From CAJJDF01 sp965657945 (GTDB lineage Bacteria > Bacteroidota > Bacteroidia > Flavobacteriales_D > CAJJDF01), in assembly GCA_965657945.1 (NCBI GenBank), contig CBFHPW010000007.1, positions 28,052 to 92,051 on the forward strand: a DNA stretch of 64,000 nucleotides. Direction: 5' to 3'. This document shows, piece by piece, positions 36,869 to 43,545 of the stretch. Each line of letters opens with the position of its first letter. Positions within the stretch are counted from its first letter, which is position 1. A model generated the notes under the pieces. The model was given only the letters and a program-made list of their open reading frames with translations. It had not been told where the DNA came from and made no database searches. The translations under genes were made by a program, and so were the position numbers.

Positions 36869-37798
36869 TTACTTAAGAGCTAAATTTAAATTGAAATCTG
36901 TCAACTTCTTAAACTCTTCCACTCTGGTGTTAATTTCGTCTAACGATAGATTCTCAATTCTTTCTGAACCAAATTTCTCTACGCAAAAAGAAGCCATTGC
37001 GGATCCAACAATTACTGCACGTTTCATATTCTCGAAAGAAGTATCATCAGTACTTGCCAAATAACCTATAAATCCTCCCGCAAATGTATCGCCTGCTCCT
37101 GTTGGATCAAACACTTCCTCCAATGGCAAAGCTGGCGCATAGAATATTTCATCTTCTCCAAACAGTAAAGCTCCGTGCTCTCCTTTTTTAATAATCAAAA
37201 ACTTTGGGCCCATTTCCATAATCACTTTAGCTGCCTTTCTTAAGGAGTATTCACCAGAGAGCAATCTTGCTTCCTCATCATTTATGGTCAATAAATCCAC
37301 TCTAGCTATCACTTTTTTAAGATCATCCAAAGCTATTTCCATCCATAAATTCATAGTGTCTAACATGGTAAACTTGGGTTTATCTCCTAATCTATCCAAC
37401 ACCTGGTTCTGGAGAGCAGGAACTAAATTACCGAGCATTACGTATTCTGCACTTTTCTGCGATTCCGGAATAATTGGGTCAAAATTCTCTAGTACATTAA
37501 GTTGCGTATCAAGCGTATCTCTTGTGTTCATGTCGTTGTGGTACCTACCAGACCAAAAGAAAGTTTTTTCACCTTTTTTTACTTGCAACCCTTCTAAATC
37601 AATATTTCTTGACTCTAATTTATCAATCATTTCTTGAGGAAAATCATCTCCTACGACAGAAACAATTCCAGATTTTTTTAAAAAATACGAAGCCGACAAA
37701 GCTATGTATGTACAAGAACCTCCTACAATCCTATCTCTTTTCCCAAAAGGGGTTTCTAATGCGTCAAATGCTACGGTTCCAATGGATAATAAATTCAT
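36869..37798 (-). CDS. PfkB-family sugar or nucleoside kinase
   Basis: A 309-residue ribokinase-type enzyme. The N-terminal hallmark GGSCTYIALSASYF (about 27-40) and the C-terminal catalytic signature DPTGAGDTFAGGFIG are both seen; the Asp in GAGD is the general base. Substrate is not clear: Bacteroidota members are often called adenosine- or fructose-type kinases. It starts the operon with coaX, outer-membrane protein and TPR genes. A -7 element (37887-37894) gives a leader of about 80 bases and lies back to back with the tRNA-Asn promoter. Confidence 0.88.
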   Translation of the reverse strand: MNLLSIGTVAFDALETPFGKRDRIVGGSCTYIALSASYFLKKSGIVSVVGDDFPQEMIDKLESRNIDLEGLQVKKGEKTFFWSGRYHNDMNTRDTLDTQLNVLENFDPIIPESQKSAEYVMLGNLVPALQNQVLDRLGDKPKFTMLDTMNLWMEIALDDLKKVIARVDLLTINDEEARLLSGEYSLRKAAKVIMEMGPKFLIIKKGEHGALLFGEDEIFYAPALPLEEVFDPTGAGDTFAGGFIGYLASTDDTSFENMKRAVIVGSAMASFCVEKFGSERIENLSLDEINTRVEEFKKLTDFNLNLALK

Positions 37799-37886
37799 TC
37801 AGTTATTTGTTTAGGTGTTTTTTAATTTAATTAGTTGATTTTATGCGCTTTAAAGTTTTAAAAAATTGATTTCCAACTTTTTTTTA

Positions 37887-37894
37887 CAAATATA
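37887..37894 (-). promoter_or_regulatory. -7 promoter element of the PfkB-coaX operon
   Basis: TATATTTG on the minus strand, exact TAnnTTTG, about 90 bases before the PfkB start. Its -33 is unclear. It directly abuts the -33 TTG of the divergent tRNA promoter. Confidence 0.4.
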
Positions 37895-37925
37895 TTGTTT
37901 AATTAGAAACTTTCCCTTAATATTG
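37895..37925 (+). promoter_or_regulatory. Promoter of tRNA-Asn
   Basis: TTG at 37895-37897, a 20-base spacer, then TAATATTG (one mismatch to TAnnTTTG). Transcription would start near 37932, about 35 bases before the tRNA. Confidence 0.5.
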
Positions 37926-37966
37926 CACTCCGATTTGAAAAAACCGGTGAAAAACCAGATTTAAAT

Positions 37967-38040
37967 TCCCCCTTAGCTCAGCTGGTTAGAGCGGTTGACT
38001 GTTAATCAATAGGTCCAAGGTTCGAGTCCTTGAGGGGGAG
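37967..38040 (+). tRNA. tRNA-Asn (GTT)
   Basis: Complete cloverleaf: acceptor TCCCCCT / AGGGGGA, D stem GCTC / GAGC, anticodon stem GTTGA / TCAAT with loop CTGTTAA (anticodon GTT at 38101 minus 100, i.e. 38001-38003), T stem CAAGG / CCTTG with loop TTCGAGT, discriminator G. CCA is not encoded. It is followed at once by a terminator hairpin. The 3' half and terminator recur 402 bases downstream in a damaged copy, after a GIY-YIG pseudogene. Confidence 0.96.
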
Positions 38041-38082
38041 CAAAAAGACAAGCCACTTACAGTCATGTTAGTGGCTTTTTTG
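38030..38082 (+). repeat. Direct repeat copy 1: tRNA-Asn 3' end plus terminator
   Basis: 53 bases covering the end of the T stem, the acceptor 3' strand and the full terminator hairpin. It is identical to 38432-38484, 402 bases farther on. A second block, 38002-38018 (17 bases spanning anticodon loop to variable loop and start of the T stem), is identical to 38399-38415. Confidence 0.95.
38050..38082 (+). terminator. Terminator of tRNA-Asn
   Basis: Stem AGCCACT / AGTGGCT around a loop of about 11 bases, then a run of T. It starts 10 bases past the tRNA. Confidence 0.85.
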
Positions 38083-38100
38083 CTTTTACATCCTTTCGTT

Positions 38101-38364
38101 ATGAATAAGTGTTACGTTTATATCCTATTTTCTGAATCGATCAATAAATAGTATGTAGGGTTTTCTGAAAACCCTAAAAACAGATTGGAGAACTACAACG
38201 ATCAACGAAATAAAAAATGGACCAAAAACGGTCAACCTTGGTTTCTGAAAAAAGTAATTGAATTTGAAACAAAATCAGATGCCTTGAAAGCAGAAAAGTT
38301 CATCAAAATTCAAAAAAGCCGAGTCTTGATTGAAAAAATCATCGAAGAAGGTTGGGGCTCCTAA
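38101..38364 (+). pseudogene. GIY-YIG nuclease gene with in-frame TAG
   Basis: From ATG 38101 to TAA 38364 the frame codes 87 positions with a single stop, TAG at codon 17 (38149-38151). The text reads CYVYILFSESINK, stop, YVGFSENPKNRLENYN, then KNGQPWFLKKVIEFE and ALKAEKFIKIQKSRVLIEKII, all standard for the short GIY-YIG family (UvrC N-terminal type). In intact relatives the motif is KYYVG, so TAG replaces the first Tyr of the YIG-like motif by one base change. No start codon after the stop would restore the catalytic Tyr in VYIL. The rest is free of frameshifts, so decay is recent. Its 3' end runs into a damaged copy of the upstream tRNA. Confidence 0.85.
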
Positions 38365-38382
38365 ACCATCAGTTGGTTTGAG

Positions 38383-38398
38383 TCCCGATGAATCGGGA
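38383..38398. repeat. Palindrome 1 in the tRNA copy
   Basis: TCCCGAT-GA-ATCGGGA, seven-base arms. It replaces the 5' side of the anticodon arm, including the anticodon G, of the copied tRNA-Asn. Confidence 0.85.
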
Positions 38399-38415
38399 TT
38401 AATCAATAGGTCCAA

Positions 38416-38431
38416 TCCCGAAGTATCGGGA
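38416..38431. repeat. Palindrome 2 in the tRNA copy
   Basis: TCCCGA-AGTA-TCGGGA. It replaces eleven bases of the T arm (GG, loop, CC) so that the remaining CAA/TTG of the T stem extends the palindrome to nine-base arms. The two palindromes share arms but differ in the centre. Confidence 0.85.
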
Positions 38432-38484
38432 TTGAGGGGGAGCAAAAAGACAAGCCACTTACAGTCATGTTAGTGGCTTTTTTG
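38432..38484 (+). repeat. Direct repeat copy 2: tRNA-Asn 3' end plus terminator
   Basis: Identical over 53 bases to 38030-38082, including a complete terminator hairpin (38452-38484). The sequences diverge at once on the right side, so the boundary of the duplication is here. Confidence 0.95.
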
Positions 38485-38636
38485 ATATGTATATATATCC
38501 GAAAACAAAAATAAAAGATGTTTTTTGCAACCAAAATCAATAAAAAGACAATTAAACAATCCCTTTCATTTTCAAGATGAATAGTTCCTAGTCCAAGATA
38601 TATTCCGTAATTTCGCCTACATTAAACAATCAAATC

Positions 38637-39518
38637 GTGCTCAATTTTTTTAACGAAATATTATTTACCTACGGAGACAACGATGAAAAAATAATTCGTG
38701 TCAAAGCACTATTCTTCATCCTCATTACGGTGGTTATTGCTTTTCTAGTCACTAAGACATTAAAAGCTCTTACTCACAAATTTATGGACAACAATCCGGA
38801 CAGTAAAGGAAGGGTTGATTCGTTCGTGCAGATTCAAAAGTACATCATGTCTTTTATAGCTTTTTTGGTTTGTCTAAAATTCCTAAAAGTAGACCTAACA
38901 AGCATCATAGTAAGTGCCAGTGCAATTTTGGTCGTTATTTCTTTTGGGCTTCAAAGTTTATTCACCGATTTCATTTCTGGTGTAATCATACTTTTTGATG
39001 GCACCATAAAATCGAACGACATTATAGAGGTAGACAACACCATTGGAAAAGTGGAAAAAATAACGTTGAGAAATACGACACTGATTACGAGAGATGACTA
39101 CACTATAATTATGCCGAATAAAAAGTTTATCACAGAAAATGTAACAAACTGGAGTCACAACAACCACATCATGCGTTTTAACATTGAGGTGGGTGTTGCT
39201 TACGGAAGCGACACTAAACTCGTGGCACAACTGTTAATGAATTGTTTAGAATCTCATTCGCTCGTCAGTAAACACAAAAAAGGGTTTGTTGGATTCAAGG
39301 ATTTTGGTGATTCGGCCCTTGTCTTTGAGCTATATTTTTGGACCTCAGAAATTTTTCGGATTGAAATCTTAAAAAGTGACCTCCGTTTCATGATTGACAA
39401 AGCATTTAGAGAAAACGGGGTTACGATTCCTTTTCCTCAGAGGGATTTACGCATTATCCAGCCCAATTACGCACAAGGTGCAGAAATAAAGGTTGAGCAA
39501 AAAAAACCGGAAAAATAA
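38637..39518 (+). CDS. MscS-family mechanosensitive channel
   Basis: Small-conductance mechanosensitive ion channel of 293 residues that opens on hypo-osmotic shock. Three membrane helices: about 22-40 (ALFFILITVVIAFLV), 67-85 (YIMSFIAFLVCLKFL) and the pore helix 90-125 (SIIVSASAILVVISFGLQSLF, with small residues facing the pore). The soluble beta domain follows: IIEVDNTIGKVEKITLRNTTL and IIMPNKKFITENVTNWS, then the cytoplasmic cage. The start is GTG at 38637; no ATG lies close enough. Its stop overlaps the upp ATG by one base (TAATG), so the two are coupled. Confidence 0.9.
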   Translation: MLNFFNEILFTYGDNDEKIIRVKALFFILITVVIAFLVTKTLKALTHKFMDNNPDSKGRVDSFVQIQKYIMSFIAFLVCLKFLKVDLTSIIVSASAILVVISFGLQSLFTDFISGVIILFDGTIKSNDIIEVDNTIGKVEKITLRNTTLITRDDYTIIMPNKKFITENVTNWSHNNHIMRFNIEVGVAYGSDTKLVAQLLMNCLESHSLVSKHKKGFVGFKDFGDSALVFELYFWTSEIFRIEILKSDLRFMIDKAFRENGVTIPFPQRDLRIIQPNYAQGAEIKVEQKKPEK

Positions 39519-40165
39519 TGATTACTGAATTTGCACAAACCAACTCTATCCTAAGCTCATTTATGCGTGAGCTAAGAGACACAAAAATTCAGCAGGATTC
39601 TATGCGTTTCAGAAGAAACATTGAGCGAATTGGCGAAATAATGGCTTACGAACTAAGCAAAACTCTGGAGTACAAAACCGAGAACATTTCTACTCCACTT
39701 GCCCAAAAAAGTGTTTTCGCACTCTCCAACCAACCTGTAATCGCAACAATTCTGCGTGCTGGACTACCCTTACATAATGGAGTTCTCAATTATTTCGATA
39801 AAGCCGAGAGTTGTTTCATTTCCGCCTATCGAAATCACACAAGCGAAGAAGAATTTGAGGTAGAAATAGAATACCTATCCAGCCCAGCACTTGAAGGAAA
39901 GACTCTTATTTTGTGTGACCCAATGCTAGCCACAGGTGCTTCCATGATACTGGCATACAAAGCCGCCTTAAAAAATGGAACTCCAAAAAAAATTCATATC
40001 TTATCAGTGGTTGCCTCACCTGAAGGTTTAGCTGCAACACAAAATTTCTTTCCAGAAAATACCGATTTTTGGATTGGAGAAATAGACTCTCACCTGAACG
40101 AAAAATCCTATATCGTTCCTGGACTTGGAGATGCCGGTGATCTAACCTACGGACCTAAATTATAA
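39518..40165 (+). CDS. upp: Uracil phosphoribosyltransferase
   Basis: Pyrimidine salvage: converts uracil and PRPP to UMP. The 215-residue protein has the usual N-terminal arm (STPLAQKSVFAL), ATILRAGLPLHNGVL, and the PRPP loop LILCDPMLATGASMI, ending in the uracil-binding YIVPGLGDAGDLTYG. It is coupled to the channel gene upstream and followed 3 bp later by two small unknown genes, so four genes are probably one transcript. Confidence 0.95.
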   Translation: MITEFAQTNSILSSFMRELRDTKIQQDSMRFRRNIERIGEIMAYELSKTLEYKTENISTPLAQKSVFALSNQPVIATILRAGLPLHNGVLNYFDKAESCFISAYRNHTSEEEFEVEIEYLSSPALEGKTLILCDPMLATGASMILAYKAALKNGTPKKIHILSVVASPEGLAATQNFFPENTDFWIGEIDSHLNEKSYIVPGLGDAGDLTYGPKL

Positions 40166-40168
40166 CAC

Positions 40169-40597
40169 ATGCTACTTCCTTATATTGGTATTTTCTTTTG
40201 GTCAATGATCAAATTTCTGTTTGCGCCCGCAACCTCGAGACTTATAGAAGGGAACCACATTGTTCTGACTTATTTGGTTTGCGTAACTGGCGCAATGACT
40301 GGTGCTAGTATTTGCTATTACCTTTCCGTTTACGTAATCAACCGTACTCAGGCGAGAAGAGCTAGAAAAGGGATTAAGAAAAAAGTATTCACCAAAAAAA
40401 ACAAGATTATCATCAGAACTAAGAATAGTTTAGGTATTGTGGGCCTCGCCTTACTTACAGCTTCTTTTATTTCTATTCCGCTTGGAACCATTATCACAGC
40501 CAAATTCTATCGACATAAGAAGGGCGCGATTTTATATATATTTGGAGCTATTTTAATTGTGGGTTTTTTTACCACTCTCATTTCTTATTCATTGTAA
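40169..40597 (+). CDS. Small membrane protein of unknown function
   Basis: A 142-residue protein with about four membrane helices (2-18, 33-56, 90-108, 118-138) and a highly basic cytoplasmic loop (about 59-85, RTQARRARKGIKKKVF and KKNK). I recognise no family. It lies 3 bp after upp and 3 bp before the lipoprotein gene on the same strand, so it belongs to their transcript. The two halves both end near small residues and might be an inverted repeat, as in small exporters, but this is not clear. Confidence 0.6.
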   Translation: MLLPYIGIFFWSMIKFLFAPATSRLIEGNHIVLTYLVCVTGAMTGASICYYLSVYVINRTQARRARKGIKKKVFTKKNKIIIRTKNSLGIVGLALLTASFISIPLGTIITAKFYRHKKGAILYIFGAILIVGFFTTLISYSL

Positions 40598-40600
40598 CTC

Positions 40601-41248
40601 ATGAAACTTCTCTTTTATTACACCTGGTTTGCGGCCCTGATACTTACAACAACTTGTAAGAAGAAAAGAAACTCCATTCCGTTTGAGTTATATTATAAAA
40701 TGGATATTGACAGAGGAGCGAATAAAAAATTAAACCCAAGAACCACAGCAACCATCCCATTTAATCACAACCAAATTTTTGACCCTTTTTTGAGTAGTAA
40801 AGACCACAGAAACTCAAAAAAAGCAAACTTCAGTAAAGGAAGTTTTCACAAATTACAAGTGCATGTACTCGACAGTATTCACACAAAAATGAACATTCAA
40901 GTACGAAAGGAAAAAAAAGAAAAATATATTCAAGCCTTTCCTGTAATTATTGAAAATACCGCTTCGCTAAAATCAATGAATTTGCCGCTTCATAGAGGTT
41001 GCGCACTCATTATTCAGCAGATGAAAACCAAAAATAACAAGTGGATTGACATTGAAAACAGAACAAAAGAAAAGCTTGGGGATTTTTATTACAAAATCAA
41101 ACCCAAGCAATACATTTACACCAAAACCCCCATTTATTCAGGGAAAGATAGTGTTGAGATAAGAATCAAATTAGTTTTGGGAGACACTGCTATTTACAGC
41201 AATACTTACAAAAGTACAGTACCTAATTGGATAAAAAGAAAAGAGTAA
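40601..41248 (+). CDS. Predicted lipoprotein of unknown function
   Basis: A 215-residue protein with a lipoprotein signal (LILTTTC, acylated Cys at 19) and an otherwise basic, beta-rich sequence with no known domain (e.g. RGCALIIQQMKTKNNKWIDI). Last gene of the upp group, 3 bp after the membrane protein. It converges on fabD with four bases between the stops and no terminator. Function unknown. Confidence 0.65.
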   Translation: MKLLFYYTWFAALILTTTCKKKRNSIPFELYYKMDIDRGANKKLNPRTTATIPFNHNQIFDPFLSSKDHRNSKKANFSKGSFHKLQVHVLDSIHTKMNIQVRKEKKEKYIQAFPVIIENTASLKSMNLPLHRGCALIIQQMKTKNNKWIDIENRTKEKLGDFYYKIKPKQYIYTKTPIYSGKDSVEIRIKLVLGDTAIYSNTYKSTVPNWIKRKE

Positions 41249-41252
41249 ATTC

Positions 41253-42134
41253 TTAGATTTCCATACTCGAAGTAGGAAACTGACGATCCACTTTTTTAAA
41301 CAAACCTTGCAAAACTTTCCCAGGCCCAACCTCAACAACTTCAGCCAATCCATTTTCTATCATATTAGTCATAGTTTGGGTCCACCTCACTGCACCTGTA
41401 AGTTGATTAATCAGGTTTTCTTTGATTACCACCGGATCTGTTTCTGCTTTTGCCGTTACATTTTGGTAAATTGGACAAATCGGTGCTTTAATTTCGGCAG
41501 CTTCAATTCCAGCTTGCAATTCTTCTTTTGCTGGTGACATAAGAGGCGAGTGAAATGCTCCCCCAACAGGCAACTTCAATGCTCTTCTTGCACCCTTTTC
41601 AGTTAATAATTCACAAGCTTTGTCTATCGCTTCTACCTCTCCCGAAATTACCAATTGCCCCGGACAATTGTAATTTGCCGCTACAACAACCCCTTCAATA
41701 TTTGCACAAACCTCTTCCACGATAGAATCTTCCAATCCCAGAACAGCTGCCATAGTAGAAGGTTGCTTTTCACAAGCCTTTTGCATTGCCATAGCTCTCG
41801 TGTACACAAGTCTTAATCCATCTTCAAAAGACAAGGCATCTGCCGCAACCAATGCCGAAAACTCTCCCAAAGAATGACCTGCAACCATCTCTGGTTTAAA
41901 GGTATCTCCTGCCACTTTGGCCAATATCACAGAATGTAAAAATATTGCTGGTTGAGTTACTTTTGTTTGTTTGAGCTCTTCAGGAGTTCCATCAAACATA
42001 ATATCTGTTATTCGGTAGCCTAATAATTCGTTTGCTTTCTCAAACAATTCTTTTCCCAATTGTGAGTTTTCATACAATTCTTTTCCCATTCCTACAAACT
42101 GGGCTCCTTGACCCGGAAATACGTATCCTTTCAT
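41253..42134 (-). CDS. fabD: Malonyl-CoA:ACP transacylase
   Basis: Loads malonyl groups onto acyl carrier protein for fatty acid synthesis. The 293-residue protein opens with YVFPGQGAQFVGMGKEL. The catalytic serine is in VAGHSLGEFSAL (about residue 90) and the partner histidine in GGAFHSPLMSPA. Length and end (EVGPGKVLQGLFKKVD) are normal. Its leader contains a small hairpin GGAGG-AAAC-CCTCC (42170-42183). It is not next to other fab genes here. Confidence 0.95.
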   Translation of the reverse strand: MKGYVFPGQGAQFVGMGKELYENSQLGKELFEKANELLGYRITDIMFDGTPEELKQTKVTQPAIFLHSVILAKVAGDTFKPEMVAGHSLGEFSALVAADALSFEDGLRLVYTRAMAMQKACEKQPSTMAAVLGLEDSIVEEVCANIEGVVVAANYNCPGQLVISGEVEAIDKACELLTEKGARRALKLPVGGAFHSPLMSPAKEELQAGIEAAEIKAPICPIYQNVTAKAETDPVVIKENLINQLTGAVRWTQTMTNMIENGLAEVVEVGPGKVLQGLFKKVDRQFPTSSMEI

Positions 42135-42268
42135 AGTGTAATTTTATAAGTTTTGTTAGTATTTTCTTTGGAGGAAACCCTCCTGATTGTCAATATAATT
42201 CTGACTCGTAGTTCATTTTTTAGTAAAACGAAAGTACCAAATGTATTTTAATTAAGGTAAAAAAAGAG

Positions 42269-42276
42269 TATCTTTG
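42269..42276 (+). promoter_or_regulatory. -7 promoter element of ilvE
   Basis: TATCTTTG, exact TAnnTTTG match, 107 bases before the ilvE start. The -33 is not obvious. RNA would begin near 42283, at the start of the leader dyad. Confidence 0.45.
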
Positions 42277-42280
42277 TGCA

Positions 42281-42329
42281 ATTATACGAACGATGCGCAG
42301 TGCTTGATTTAGTGAGTAACTCGTATAAT
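42281..42329 (+). promoter_or_regulatory. Long hairpin in the ilvE leader
   Basis: ATTATACGA at 42281-42289 pairs perfectly with TCGTATAAT at 42321-42329 across a 31-base loop. Given the promoter position, it would form at the 5' end of the mRNA. It has no T-run, so it is not a terminator. It could stabilise the RNA or be part of a control element; a DNA operator reading is also possible. Confidence 0.45.
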
Positions 42330-42382
42330 AAACAACAACTTAGATTCAAATTCTGAGTGTAAAACGAATTTTTGAAACCAAT

Positions 42383-43447
42383 ATGGGAACTAATATTTCA
42401 ACGATAAAAATCACAAAAACTGAAAACTCAAGAATCAACGAGGTGGATTTTGACAACATTCCTTTTGGGAAAGTATTCTCAGATCACATGTTTTCTATGG
42501 ACTATGCAAACGGGGAATGGAGCAACTTTGAAATCACTCCATTTCAGAATCTCAATTTCAGTCCCGCCATGTCTTCTTTGCATTACGGACAATCGATTTT
42601 TGAAGGAATGAAAGCTTACCGAAAAGAAGATAAAATCTATACATTTCGGGCCAAAGATAATTTTGAAAGACTGAACAAATCGGCTGACAGAATGTGTATG
42701 CCTAACATTCCCAACGAATTGGTAATGGAGGCTCTTGAGCAGTTACTGAAAATAGATGAAAAATGGATCCCAGACAATGACGCCAATTCATTATATGTTC
42801 GTCCATTTATGTTTGCAACGGACGAATATGTCGGGATTAGGCCTTCAGAAACCTACAAATTCATCATATTTGGTTGCCCAGTAGGAAGCTACTACACTGA
42901 ACCCTTAAAGGTGAAAATAGAATCTCACTACACAAGAGCCGCTAATGGAGGTGTAGGAGAAGCAAAAGCTGCAGGGAATTATGCCGCATCCTTGTATCCA
43001 GCTAAACTTGCGAAGGAAGAGGGTTACCACCAATTGTTATGGACAGACAGCAAGGAACACAAATACATTGAAGAATCAGGAACAATGAACGTAATGTTTG
43101 TAATTGATGGAAAGCTTATTACGCCAGACCTAAGCGGCACGATTCTGCCAGGAATTACGAGAAAAAGTGTGCTAGAGATTGTAAGAAGTTGGGGAATTGA
43201 AGTGGAGGAAAGAAAAATTGAAGTTTCTGAAATTATCACCGCTATGGAAAACGGAACACTTCAAGAAGCTTTTGGTGCTGGAACTGCCGCTACTATTGCC
43301 CAAATCCACACCATTGGATACGAAGGCAAAAACTACGTACTACCAGAAATTTCTGAAAGAAAAATATCAAATAAAGTGCTAACCTTCCTAACGCGAATAA
43401 AAAGAGGGCAAGAAGAGGACAAATGGGGCTGGATTAAAACTTTTTAG
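42383..43447 (+). CDS. ilvE: Branched-chain amino acid aminotransferase
   Basis: Last step of leucine, isoleucine and valine synthesis and first of their breakdown: exchanges the amino group with 2-oxoglutarate. The 354-residue protein is fold-type IV PLP enzyme: LHYGQSIFEGMKAYR near the N-terminus, the PLP lysine in GVGEAKAAGNYAASL, EESGTMNVMFV and the late GAGTAATIAQI. It stands alone between a hairpin leader and a strong terminator, and ends in TAG. Confidence 0.95.
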   Translation: MGTNISTIKITKTENSRINEVDFDNIPFGKVFSDHMFSMDYANGEWSNFEITPFQNLNFSPAMSSLHYGQSIFEGMKAYRKEDKIYTFRAKDNFERLNKSADRMCMPNIPNELVMEALEQLLKIDEKWIPDNDANSLYVRPFMFATDEYVGIRPSETYKFIIFGCPVGSYYTEPLKVKIESHYTRAANGGVGEAKAAGNYAASLYPAKLAKEEGYHQLLWTDSKEHKYIEESGTMNVMFVIDGKLITPDLSGTILPGITRKSVLEIVRSWGIEVEERKIEVSEIITAMENGTLQEAFGAGTAATIAQIHTIGYEGKNYVLPEISERKISNKVLTFLTRIKRGQEEDKWGWIKTF

Positions 43448-43470
43448 TCGTTCGCAAGAAAATATTATTC

Positions 43471-43502
43471 AAAAGTGCTTACTCATCCTAAGCACTTTTT
43501 TT
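43471..43502 (+). terminator. Rho-independent terminator after ilvE
   Basis: Stem AAAGTGCTTA / TAAGCACTTT with a short loop, then T-run, 24 bases past the stop. Confidence 0.85.
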
Positions 43503-43545
43503 ATGGAATATTTCTTGATTCGCATCTTATTAATAAATTCACACC

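Larger units (their letters stand above)
38357..38442 (+). pseudogene. Degenerate tRNA-Asn copy split by two palindromes
   Basis: The D arm is recognisable (ATCAGTTGGTTTGAG matches CTCAGCTGGTTAGAG in 12 of 15 bases), followed by a palindrome in place of the 5' anticodon arm, then 17 bases identical to the real tRNA, a second palindrome in place of the T loop, and the identical acceptor 3' end. The 5' acceptor region overlaps the GIY-YIG stop. It cannot fold as a working tRNA because the anticodon is gone. Confidence 0.75.

Noticed and set aside
6837..38151. Amber suppression or TAG recoding as a feature of the organism
   Set aside because: TAG ends normal genes here (ilvE, crtI, the MerR regulator, the gene ending at 17342), so it is an ordinary stop codon.
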